From the NCBI GenBank assembly GCA_041158225.1, contig JBEBBU010000085.1:1-7370 (forward strand): a stretch of 7,370 bases of DNA. Reading direction: 5' to 3'. The notes beneath the pieces are model-generated. The model searched no databases. It had not been told where the DNA came from and saw nothing but the letters and a program-made list of their open reading frames with translations. A program made the translations under genes and the position numbers. Origin of the DNA: JBEBBU01 sp041158225. Lineage in GTDB: Bacteria > Pseudomonadota > Gammaproteobacteria > Methylococcales > Methylococcaceae. Numbering within the stretch: position 1 is the first letter of the stretch; each line of letters begins with the position of its first letter. Below, piece by piece: positions 1 to 6,857 of this stretch.

Positions 1-2023
1 CTTCAAGTTCAAACATGAACTTGTCTACGACGCGTACGATGGTTTCCGTGTTGAGTGGCGCAAAAGGAATGATGGCATCCAGCCTGTTACGGAACTCTGG
101 CGTAAACTGCTTTTCGATAAGTTTCATGGCATCACTGCTATGATCCTGGCGTGTGAAACCCATGCTTGGTCTTGAGCCCTCACTGGCTCCGGCATTGGTG
201 GTCATGACCAGGATCACATTACGGAAGTCTGCCTTACGGCCGTTGTTGTCTGTCAGTGTGCCGTGATCCATCACCTGTAGCAGCAGATTGAAGACATCAG
301 GGTGAGCTTTCTCGATTTCATCCAGCAGTAGCACCGCATGCGGCGTCTGGGTTACAGCTTCTGTAAGTAGACCACCCTGATCGTATCCCACATAGCCTGG
401 CGGGGCGCCTATCAGTCTTGAGACCGTGTGTCTTTCCATGTATTCCGACATGTCATAGCGTAATAGTTCAATGCCCAGTACATGCGCCAGCTGCCGGCAC
501 ACCTCGGTTTTGCCTACGCCGGTGGGGCCTGCAAACAGGAAACAGCCTATAGGTTTGGCAGGTTCGCGCAGACCGGCTCTGGACAGTTTGATGGCGGTAG
601 CGACAGACTGGATGGCCTGGTCCTGGCCAAACACCAGCATGCCCAGACTGGTATCCAGATCCCGGAGTTTCTCGCGGTCGCTGGTTGATACATTGCGTGG
701 TGGTATACGTGCCATACGCGCCACAATATTCTCGATTTCGCTACTGCCGATCTGCTTCCTGCGTTTTGCCGATGGCAGCAGACGCTGGCTTGCACCTGCT
801 TCATCAATAACATCAATAGCCTTGTCAGGCAGTTGTCTGTCATTGATATAGCGCTCGGCGAGTTCTGCTGCCGAGCGGAGTGCGGCAAGGCTGTATTTGA
901 CTTCATGGTGTGCCTCGAACCTGGATTTCAGTCCGCGCAGAATCTGGTAGGTTTCATCCACACTAGGTTCGGTGACATCAATTTTCTGGAAGCGTCTGGT
1001 AAGGGCATGATCTTTTTCGAAAATGCCACGAAACTCCTGATAGGTCGTGGAGCCAATGCACCTTACCTCGCCGGAAGCCAGAGCGGGTTTAAGCAGGTTG
1101 GAAGCATCCATGACGCCGCCGGAGGCGGAACCAGCGCCAATGATGATATGAATCTCGTCGATGAAAAGGATGGCGTGGCTGTCACTGGCAAGTTCCTGCA
1201 GCAGAGACTTGAGGCGCTTTTCAAAGTCCCCACGATATTTCGTGCCAGCGACCAGGGCGCCCATATCCAGAGAGTAAATGGTGCACTGACTCAGCAGTTC
1301 GGGCACTTCACCCAGCGTGATGAGTCTGGCAAGGCCTTCGGCAATAGCCGTTTTGCCTACACCGGCCTCCCCCACCAGCAGCGGGTTGTTTTTCCTTCTT
1401 CTGCAAAGAATCTGCAGGGTTCTTTCAATTTCATGCTGGCGCCCGATCAGCGGGTCGATTCTGCCTTCGGCTGCCATCTGGTTGAGATTACGGGTGTAGA
1501 GAGCCAGTGCGCTCTGTCGGGATGAGCCTTCTGTTTCTTCTCCCTGGGGGGAGGGTGATGTCCCCTGCTGGTCAGCCTGTGGATCCGCATCCAGTTTGCT
1601 GATGCCATGCGAGACATAATTGACGATGTCCAGGCGTGAGATCTGCTGTTTCTGCAGCAGATAGACGGCGTGAGTATCCTGTTCACTGAACATGGCAATC
1701 AGTACATTGGCACCAGAAACTTCGCGGTTGCCGGAAGACTGTACATGAAACGCAGCACGTTGCAGCACACGCTGAAAACTGAGGGTCGGCTGTGTTTCCC
1801 GCTTGTTATGTAGCGGGATCAGAGGCATGTTGTCTGCGAGGTAATTCTGCAGTTCATGGGCCAGACGTCCTGTTTCAGCGCCCACGGCCTCCAGTACCTC
1901 ACGCGTACTGGCATCATCCAGCAGCGAAAGCAGTACATGCTCGATGGTGATGAACTCGTGCCTGTGGTCATAGGCAAACCTGAAAGCATTGTTCAGACTA
2001 ATTTCCAGTTCCTTGCTAAGCAT
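1..2023 (-). CDS. clpA: ATP-dependent Clp protease ATP-binding subunit ClpA (C-terminus beyond window)
   Basis: ClpA is the cytoplasmic AAA+ unfoldase that threads proteins into the ClpP peptidase; with ClpS it degrades N-end-rule substrates. The minus-strand frame is open from the ATG at 2023 to the left edge, giving 674 residues; E. coli ClpA has 758, so roughly 85 are missing. An N-domain begins MLSKELEISL and is followed by a polar linker (about residues 145-172, rich in D, Q, S, G, E). D1 has Walker A GEAGVGKT (218-225) and Walker B with D289/E290. D2 has Walker A GPTGVGKT (499-506), pore loop GYVGYDQGG and Walker B DEIE (568-571). Numbering runs a constant +4 relative to E. coli. The frame was read through both ATPase domains without interruption. 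The ClpP-docking tripeptide is MGF (621-623) where E. coli has IGL. The start is fixed by a strong Shine-Dalgarno. It lies 22 bases after clpS and is probably cotranscribed with it. Confidence 0.97.
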   Translation of the reverse strand, partial: MLSKELEISLNNAFRFAYDHRHEFITIEHVLLSLLDDASTREVLEAVGAETGRLAHELQNYLADNMPLIPLHNKRETQPTLSFQRVLQRAAFHVQSSGNREVSGANVLIAMFSEQDTHAVYLLQKQQISRLDIVNYVSHGISKLDADPQADQQGTSPSPQGEETEGSSRQSALALYTRNLNQMAAEGRIDPLIGRQHEIERTLQILCRRRKNNPLLVGEAGVGKTAIAEGLARLITLGEVPELLSQCTIYSLDMGALVAGTKYRGDFEKRLKSLLQELASDSHAILFIDEIHIIIGAGSASGGVMDASNLLKPALASGEVRCIGSTTYQEFRGIFEKDHALTRRFQKIDVTEPSVDETYQILRGLKSRFEAHHEVKYSLAALRSAAELAERYINDRQLPDKAIDVIDEAGASQRLLPSAKRRKQIGSSEIENIVARMARIPPRNVSTSDREKLRDLDTSLGMLVFGQDQAIQSVATAIKLSRAGLREPAKPIGCFLFAGPTGVGKTEVCRQLAHVLGIELLRYDMSEYMERHTVSRLIGAPPGYVGYDQGGLLTEAVTQTPHAVLLLDEIEKAHPDVFNLLLQVMDHGTLTDNNGRKADFRNVILVMTTNAGASEGSRPSMGFTRQDHSSDAMKLIEKQFTPEFRNRLDAIIPFAPLNTETIVRVVDKFMFELE

Positions 2024-2031
2024 GGCCGATG

Positions 2032-2038
2032 CCTCCTT
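2032..2038 (-). promoter_or_regulatory. Strong ribosome binding site of clpA
   Basis: On the minus strand the short clpS-clpA gap contains AAGGAGG, a near-perfect Shine-Dalgarno, ending 8 bases before the ATG at 2023. This supports that ATG as the ClpA start. It is clearly stronger than the site before clpS, which suggests independent, efficient initiation on clpA. Confidence 0.85.
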
Positions 2039-2045
2039 GATTACT

Positions 2046-2366
2046 TCAGACAGGTTCCATGGTGCACAGCAGTGGATGCTGGTGCTCCCGGGCATGACGG
2101 TTCACTATCTGGACTCTGGTTTCAGCGATATCACGCGGGTAAACACCGCAGACACCTACCCCCTGCGTATGCACATTGAGCATGATCTGGGTGGCCTGCT
2201 CTTCGCTCATATGAAAGAACTGTACGAGCACATCGACTACAAACTCCATCGGCGTGTAGTCATCATTAAGCAGCAGTACCCGGTACATGCTCGGAGGCTG
2301 AAGTTCGGTTTCAGCATCCTGCAAAACCAGATCACTGTCCAAGTGGTGTATACTTTCTTTCGTCAT
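2046..2366 (-). CDS. clpS: ATP-dependent Clp protease adaptor ClpS
   Basis: ClpS is a small cytoplasmic adaptor that binds N-degrons (bulky hydrophobic N-terminal residues) and docks on the ClpA N-domain. The protein is 106 residues, the same length as E. coli ClpS. A variable N-terminal tail (about 1-23) precedes the conserved core starting PPSMY. The substrate-pocket residues known from E. coli appear at the same numbers: N34, D35, D36 in LLLNDDYTPMEF, M40, and H66 in NVHTQG. The HPLLC motif near the C-terminus is also present. The start is preceded by only a weak Shine-Dalgarno (CAGGG on the minus strand). Being first in the transcript, ahead of clpA, matches the standard clpS-clpA arrangement, and the intact pocket says it should be functional. 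Confidence 0.98.
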   Translation of the reverse strand: MTKESIHHLDSDLVLQDAETELQPPSMYRVLLLNDDYTPMEFVVDVLVQFFHMSEEQATQIMLNVHTQGVGVCGVYPRDIAETRVQIVNRHAREHQHPLLCTMEPV

Positions 2367-2398
2367 GGTCGCCCTGATTTTTCCAACGCCCTTTTAAT
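2349..2398 (+). promoter_or_regulatory. Candidate -10 elements for the mnmA operon
   Basis: The plus strand upstream of mnmA has two -10-like hexamers. TATACT at 2349-2354 (5 of 6) lies inside the first codons of clpS. TTTAAT at 2393-2398 (5 of 6) overlaps the opposing clpS -10 almost exactly. Neither has a convincing -35 at 16-18 bases, so which, if either, is used cannot be decided by eye. A promoter is expected here because mnmA is the first plus-strand gene after a divergent junction. Confidence 0.3.
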
Positions 2399-2422
2399 AG
2401 CACAGCCTCGGTGTCAACTCAA
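2394..2422 (-). promoter_or_regulatory. Putative sigma-70 promoter for clpS-clpA
   Basis: Read on the minus strand, a -35-like TTGAGT (2417-2422, 4 of 6 consensus bases) and a -10-like TATTAA (2394-2399, 4 of 6) are separated by exactly 17 bases. The -10 is immediately preceded by TGC, an extended -10 (TGn) element that can offset weak hexamers. Transcription would begin near 2387, giving a leader of about 20 bases before the clpS ATG. A second -35-like TTGACA overlaps (2413-2418) but would be too close to this -10. This is inferred from sequence pattern only. Confidence 0.6.
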
Positions 2423-2445
2423 TCCTTCCTGTTCCCTGCAAGGCA

Positions 2446-3573
2446 ATGTCGGTCATGAATCAGCATGTGATGGTAGGTATGTCCGGTGGCGTCGACTCCT
2501 CTGTGGCCGCTTATCTGCTCAAGTCCAGCGGTTACAGGGTATCCGGCCTTTTCATGAAGAACTGGGATGAAGATGATGGCGGCGAGTACTGTACTGCTGT
2601 CCAGGATCATGCAGATGCCTCCATGGTCTGCGAACGCCTGGGCATCCCGTTGCACACAGTCAGTTTTTCAGCTGAATACTGGGATGAGGTATTTGAGACC
2701 TTCCTCAGTGAATATCGTGCTGGGCGTACCCCCAATCCGGATATTCTCTGCAACCGCCACATCAAGTTCCGTGCATTTCTTGATCATGCTACCCGTCTGG
2801 GTGCTGACCTTATTGCGACCGGACATTACGCATCCACCCAGCGTCTGGTTGAAGATGCGGAAGCTGTTGGTCTTGGAAGGGCAAGAGATGACAGCAAGGA
2901 TCAGAGCTATTTCCTTTATGCCATGCAGCAGGATGCACTGAGAAAAACCCTGTTCCCTCTAGGAGGTTTGCTGAAGCGTGATGTCCGTACTATTGCCTCG
3001 GCGATGGGGCTGGTCACTGCCGCCAAAAAAGACAGCACCGGTATCTGTTTTGTGGGTGAGCGGCCATTCCGAGAGTTTCTTTCCCAGTATATTGCGGTGA
3101 CGCCCGGGGCTATTGAAACGCCTGAGGGTATGACCGTTGGGGAGCATCAGGGGCTGGCATTCTATACACTCGGCCAGCGCTCCGGTCTGGGTATCGGTGG
3201 GCAGAAGCAGGGTGGAGGAGAACCCTGGTATGTGCTGGCCAAGGATGCTGCGCGTAATGTATTGATCGCCGGTCAGGGGCATGACCATCCCTGGCTGTTC
3301 AGTGACGCCCTGGTGGCCGAGGCCCTGACATGGGCCTCCGGGCAACCGCCTGAATCCGGGCACTACACCTGTAAGGTTCGTTATCGCCAGCCTGATCAGG
3401 CCTGTGAGCTGAAACTGCAGGATGATGGCAGTGCAAAAGTCAGTTTTTTTGTGCCACAAAGGGCCGTTACACCCGGCCAGTCGGTAGTGTTCTACCATGA
3501 AAACCTGTGCCTTGGAGGCGGCATTATCGTTTCGACCTCCCGGCATAGCCGCCAGGCAAGTCATCTAATCTGA
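2446..3573 (+). CDS. mnmA: tRNA-specific 2-thiouridylase MnmA
   Basis: MnmA activates uridine-34 of tRNA-Lys, -Glu and -Gln with ATP and inserts sulfur to give 2-thiouridine, the s2 part of mnm5s2U; sulfur arrives by the IscS/Tus relay. The product has 375 residues (E. coli 368). Visible motifs are the PP-loop SGGVDSS (13-19), MKNWDEDDG (37-45), NPDILCN with C102, ATGHY, DQSYFLY, and DSTGICFVGER with C201. C102 and C201 match the catalytic cysteine pair of E. coli MnmA (C102 and C199). The C-terminal domain retains TPGQSVVFY and CLGGGII. The chosen ATG gives the same N-terminal length as E. coli, but the nearest AAGG is only 2 bases upstream. ATG 2455, with AAGG 11 bases upstream, is an alternative that would remove three residues. 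It is the first gene of the plus-strand run, 13 bases before purB. Confidence 0.97.
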   Translation: MSVMNQHVMVGMSGGVDSSVAAYLLKSSGYRVSGLFMKNWDEDDGGEYCTAVQDHADASMVCERLGIPLHTVSFSAEYWDEVFETFLSEYRAGRTPNPDILCNRHIKFRAFLDHATRLGADLIATGHYASTQRLVEDAEAVGLGRARDDSKDQSYFLYAMQQDALRKTLFPLGGLLKRDVRTIASAMGLVTAAKKDSTGICFVGERPFREFLSQYIAVTPGAIETPEGMTVGEHQGLAFYTLGQRSGLGIGGQKQGGGEPWYVLAKDAARNVLIAGQGHDHPWLFSDALVAEALTWASGQPPESGHYTCKVRYRQPDQACELKLQDDGSAKVSFFVPQRAVTPGQSVVFYHENLCLGGGIIVSTSRHSRQASHLI

Positions 3574-3576
3574 AGC

Positions 3577-3581
3577 AAGGA
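3577..3581 (+). promoter_or_regulatory. Ribosome binding site of purB
   Basis: AAGGA lies 5 bases before the purB ATG, inside the 13-base mnmA-purB gap. It fixes the purB start and leaves no room for a promoter or terminator between the two genes, supporting cotranscription. Confidence 0.75.
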
Positions 3582-3586
3582 ATACC

Positions 3587-4948
3587 ATGAGTACACTGAA
3601 GGCAATTTCTCCTATCGACGGGCGTTATGCGGCCAAGGCTGACAGCCTGCGCAGCAGCATGAGTGAGTATGGGCTTATACGCTATCGCGTGATGGTGGAA
3701 ATTTACTGGTTGCTGGCGCTGGCCGCTGATCCGGGTATTCCAGAGGTTGAACTGGTCAGCAGCGAGGCGCACGAGTGTCTGGAGGCGATTATTCATGACT
3801 TTTCCGAGGCTGATGCTGAGCGTGTCAAGGCGATTGAGCGCACCACCAATCACGATGTCAAGGCAGTGGAGTATTTCATCAAGGAGAAGATCAGGGGGCA
3901 TGCCGAGCTTGAACAGGCCTCGGAGTTCATCCATTTTGCCTGCACCAGTGAAGATATCAATAATCTTGCTTACAGCCTGATGCTCAGGGATGTCCGGGAG
4001 CAGACCCTGTTGCCGCTTATGGATCGGCTGATCCAGTGTCTCCGTGACTGGGCGCATACCGAGGCAGAGCAGCCCATGCTGTCCAGAACCCATGGCCAGT
4101 CGGCATCACCCACTACGGTTGGCAAGGAGTTTGCCAATGTTGCACTGAGACTGGAAAGACAGCGCAGCCAGCTGGCAGCCATTCCACTGATGGGCAAAAT
4201 CAACGGTGCTGTTGGTAACTATAATGCGCATGCCGTGGCTTATCCTGACCTCGACTGGCAGCAGTTTTCCAGTGCTTTTGTCGAATCGCTCGGCCTCGCC
4301 TGGAATCCTTACACGGTGCAGATTGAGCCCCATGATTATCTGGCCGAGCTCTTTCATGCCCTGATACGTTTCAATACCGTGCTGCTGGATTTTGACCGGG
4401 ATGTCTGGGGGTATATTGCACTGCATTACTTCAGGCAGAAGACGGTGGCAGGCGAGGTGGGATCGTCTACCATGCCGCATAAGGTGAATCCGATTGATTT
4501 TGAAAACTCGGAAGGCAATCTGGGATTGTCCAATGCACTTCTGGCGCATATGGCAGAAAAACTGCCTGTTTCACGCTGGCAGAGGGATCTGACCGATTCT
4601 ACCGTGCTGCGCAATATGGGGGTTGCCGTTGGGCATGCCCTGATTGGTATTGAATCCACGCTTAAGGGCATGTCCAAGCTGGAAGTGAATCGCGAGGCAC
4701 TGGAGGCTGATCTTGACGATAACTGGGAGGTGCTGGGCGAAGCCATCCAGACCGTCATGCGCCGTTATGGCATGGAAAGCCCGTACGAAAAGCTCAAGGC
4801 ACTGACGCGCGGACAGCGGGTAGGGCGTGAGGAAATGCGGCAATTCATTGAGCAGCTGGATTTGCCGGTGGAAGCGCGTGAGCGGCTGCTGGCACTTTCA
4901 CCCAGAGACTATACCGGTTATGCCGGGCAACTGGCAGCTCAGGCATGA
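3587..4948 (+). CDS. purB: Adenylosuccinate lyase
   Basis: PurB catalyses two fumarate-releasing steps in purine synthesis: SAICAR to AICAR, and adenylosuccinate to AMP. It is a cytoplasmic homotetramer of the fumarase/aspartase superfamily. The product has 453 residues (E. coli 456) and matches the E. coli type throughout. It begins with ISPIDGRY (7-14). TTNHDVKAVEY (86-96) and ACTSEDINN (118-126) are substrate-contact regions. SRTHGQ contains H169, equivalent to the general-acid histidine. The superfamily signature GSSTMPHKVNP (292-302) carries the catalytic serine loop. SRWQRDLTDST (329-339) is also conserved. No key residue is missing. Its stop codon overlaps the lolA start (ATGA). In E. 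coli hflD precedes purB; here mnmA does so directly. Confidence 0.98.
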   Translation: MSTLKAISPIDGRYAAKADSLRSSMSEYGLIRYRVMVEIYWLLALAADPGIPEVELVSSEAHECLEAIIHDFSEADAERVKAIERTTNHDVKAVEYFIKEKIRGHAELEQASEFIHFACTSEDINNLAYSLMLRDVREQTLLPLMDRLIQCLRDWAHTEAEQPMLSRTHGQSASPTTVGKEFANVALRLERQRSQLAAIPLMGKINGAVGNYNAHAVAYPDLDWQQFSSAFVESLGLAWNPYTVQIEPHDYLAELFHALIRFNTVLLDFDRDVWGYIALHYFRQKTVAGEVGSSTMPHKVNPIDFENSEGNLGLSNALLAHMAEKLPVSRWQRDLTDSTVLRNMGVAVGHALIGIESTLKGMSKLEVNREALEADLDDNWEVLGEAIQTVMRRYGMESPYEKLKALTRGQRVGREEMRQFIEQLDLPVEARERLLALSPRDYTGYAGQLAAQA

Positions 4949-5568
4949 TGCGCCTGCTGGTTGCGCTGGGATTCACCCTGCTGGCCTCCCTGGCGGAAGC
5001 TGTGCCGTTGGACACTGTTGGACAGCTCAAGCTGCTCCTGCAGCGTACCTCTACCATGCAGGGTGATTTTACCCAGCAGAGAATTGGTGAAAATGGTCAG
5101 ACGTTATCCAGCAGCCAGGGCGTTTTTTATCTGCATCGTCCTGGCCAGTTTCGCTGGGAGTACCAGTCTCCCCAGCATCAGCTGATTGTGGCAGCTTCCG
5201 GCAAGGTCTCCATCTATGATGTGGATCTGGAGCAGGTCACTGTGAAGAATCTTGGCAAGGCCGTAGGTGCTACACCCGCACTGCTGCTGACCGGCGATGC
5301 GCCGCTCGACCGTGATTTCATCATGGAAGCCCAGGGACATGAAGATGAAATGGACTGGGTACGGCTGGTGCCGCGGGATGAAGAAAGCAGTTTCCGCTAT
5401 GTCATGATCGGCTTGCAGCAGGGGCAGCTTTCCGGGATGGAACTGAGCGACCAGTTTGGCCAGCTGACGCGCATCTACTTCAGTCATATGCAGCAGGGTA
5501 TGGCCATTGCGCCCGCGATGTTCCAGTTCTCTGCACCCAAAGGGGTCGATGTACTGGAAGATCCATGA
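4945..5568 (+). CDS. lolA: Outer-membrane lipoprotein carrier protein LolA
   Basis: LolA is the periplasmic chaperone that takes lipoproteins released by LolCDE from the inner membrane and passes them to LolB at the outer membrane. The product has 207 residues (E. coli 203). A Sec signal peptide is visible: a short M-M-R start, a hydrophobic stretch (about 4-16), and an A-E-A cleavage site near residue 19. There is no lipobox cysteine, as expected for a soluble protein. LolA features include the MQGDFTQQ segment (38-45) and GVFYLHRPGQFRWEY (59-73), where R65 corresponds to the conserved arginine of the family's R-P motif. A C-terminal F-x-F-x-P-P/K-G-V-type ending is also present (FQFSAPKGVDV). 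The ATGATG at the purB stop offers two starts one codon apart; the second has AGG 4 bases upstream. The gene is probably translationally coupled to purB, and its stop overlaps the rarA start. Confidence 0.95.
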   Translation: MMRLLVALGFTLLASLAEAVPLDTVGQLKLLLQRTSTMQGDFTQQRIGENGQTLSSSQGVFYLHRPGQFRWEYQSPQHQLIVAASGKVSIYDVDLEQVTVKNLGKAVGATPALLLTGDAPLDRDFIMEAQGHEDEMDWVRLVPRDEESSFRYVMIGLQQGQLSGMELSDQFGQLTRIYFSHMQQGMAIAPAMFQFSAPKGVDVLEDP

Positions 5569-6857
5569 GCGTATTGCCTGCCCCTCCTCTCGCCGAATAT
5601 CTGCGCCCGGCCTCTATTGAAGAGGTGGTAGGGCAGAGGCATCTGTTGGGGCCAGGCAAACCACTGAGGGCTGCCCTGGATGCCGGCAGGCCGCACTCCA
5701 TGATTTTATGGGGCCCCCCAGGGGTTGGCAAGACGACACTGGCGCGACTGACGGCAGGGGCTTTTGATTGCGAGTTCATTGCACTGTCTGCCGTGTTCTC
5801 GGGGGTCAAGGATATCCGCGCTGCTATGGAGCAGGCCGAGCGTCATCGTGCGCTGGGTCGGCGTACCATCCTGTTTGTTGACGAGATCCACCGATTCAAT
5901 AAATCCCAGCAGGATGCCCTGTTGCCTTATGCGGAAAGTGGGCTGGTGACGCTGATAGGTGCCACCACCGAGAATCCTTCCTTTGAAGTGAACTCAGCCC
6001 TGCTGTCCCGTGCCCAGGTGTATGTACTCCAGTCTCTGGGCGATGATGAACTGCGTCAGCTGTTGCAGAGGGCACAGGAAAAAACACAGTCGCATCTTGT
6101 ACTGGCTGAAGCCGCTGTGGATACCCTGATTGGCTATGCCGATGGTGATGCCAGACGTTTTCTCAATCTGCTTGAACAGTGCATGAATGCGGCCGATGCC
6201 CTGCAGGTTGAACAGATTGATGCCGCATTCATCCAGAATACCCTGACACTCAACAGTCGCCGCTTCGACAAGGGGGGCGATGGTTTCTATGACCAGATCT
6301 CGGCCCTGCACAAGTCAGTGCGTGGCTCGCATCCGGATGCTGCGCTTTACTGGCTGACCCGTATGCTGGATGGCGGCGCTGATCCGCTCTACCTGTCGCG
6401 TCGTATCATCCGCATGGCATGGGAGGATATCGGTCTTGCCGATCCCAAGGCCATGCAGATTGCCAATGAGGCGGCGGCAACCTATGAGCGCCTGGGCAGC
6501 CCGGAAGGCGAACTGGCGCTTGCACAGGCCGTACTCTATCTGGCGGTGGCAGCCAAAAGCAACGCGGGTTACATGGCCTATAACCAGGCACGTGCCTTCG
6601 TGAAGCAGGATAAAAGCCGTGAGGTGCCGGTGCATCTGCGCAATGGGCCTACCCGGCTGATGAAACAGATGGGGCATGGACGGGAGTACCGTTATGCCCA
6701 TAGTGAGCCCAATGCCTATGCTGCGGGTGAAACCTATCTGCCTGAGGGGATGCAGGAGCCTGGCTGGTACCAGCCAGTTCCAAGAGGGCTGGAAATCAGG
6801 ATTGGTGAAAAGCTGGCACAGCTGCGGCAATGGGATGAAGAGGCCAGAAAGCGGTGA
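5565..6857 (+). CDS. rarA: Replication-associated recombination protein A (AAA+ ATPase, MgsA/RarA family)
   Basis: RarA is a cytoplasmic AAA+ ATPase related to clamp-loader subunits and to eukaryotic WRNIP1/Mgs1. It acts at stalled replication forks and in E. coli associates with SSB. The product has 430 residues (E. coli 447), the difference lying partly in a shorter N-terminus. Motifs in order: Walker A GPPGVGKT (50-57), Walker B ILFVDEIHRFNKSQQD with D106/E107, sensor-1 region IGATTENPSFEVN (131-143), and arginine-finger segment SALLSRA (R149). The family's C-terminal tetramerisation region contains FYDQISALHKSVRGS and DAALYWLTRM. The late PVHLRNGPTRLMK and EYRYAH motifs are also present. 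The ATG overlaps the lolA stop (ATGA) with GGAAG 4 bases upstream. The lolA-rarA pairing is the usual neighbourhood; serS, the common next gene, is replaced here by birA. Confidence 0.97.
   Translation: MSVLPAPPLAEYLRPASIEEVVGQRHLLGPGKPLRAALDAGRPHSMILWGPPGVGKTTLARLTAGAFDCEFIALSAVFSGVKDIRAAMEQAERHRALGRRTILFVDEIHRFNKSQQDALLPYAESGLVTLIGATTENPSFEVNSALLSRAQVYVLQSLGDDELRQLLQRAQEKTQSHLVLAEAAVDTLIGYADGDARRFLNLLEQCMNAADALQVEQIDAAFIQNTLTLNSRRFDKGGDGFYDQISALHKSVRGSHPDAALYWLTRMLDGGADPLYLSRRIIRMAWEDIGLADPKAMQIANEAAATYERLGSPEGELALAQAVLYLAVAAKSNAGYMAYNQARAFVKQDKSREVPVHLRNGPTRLMKQMGHGREYRYAHSEPNAYAAGETYLPEGMQEPGWYQPVPRGLEIRIGEKLAQLRQWDEEARKR

Noticed and set aside
833..1525. Plus-strand open frame of 230 codons opposite clpA
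   Set aside because: It is the antisense shadow of the ClpA D1 domain, whose motifs are unambiguous on the minus strand. The shadow product resembles no family I recognise and has no good ribosome site.
2413..2418. Perfect TTGACA on the minus strand as the clpS -35 box
   Set aside because: It sits only 12 bases from the best -10 (TATTAA). The adjacent TTGAGT with a 17-base spacer and extended -10 fits better.
2367..2445. Possible terminator, small RNA or riboswitch in the only sizeable intergenic gap
   Set aside because: At 79 bases, largely used by promoter elements, it shows no stable inverted repeat followed by a T-run and no recognisable riboswitch core.
1989..2570. Plus-strand open frame of 193 codons spanning the clpA start, clpS and the start of mnmA
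   Set aside because: It runs antisense to clpS and across the divergent promoter into mnmA in another frame, with no recognisable domain. Chance opening is the simplest explanation.
2959..3564. Minus-strand open frame of 201 codons opposite mnmA
   Set aside because: It is the reverse-strand shadow of mnmA, where the MnmA catalytic motifs occupy the plus strand; no motif of its own.
3524..4093. Minus-strand open frame of 189 codons across the mnmA-purB junction
   Set aside because: It is antisense to the end of mnmA and the conserved N-terminal half of PurB, with no coding signature.
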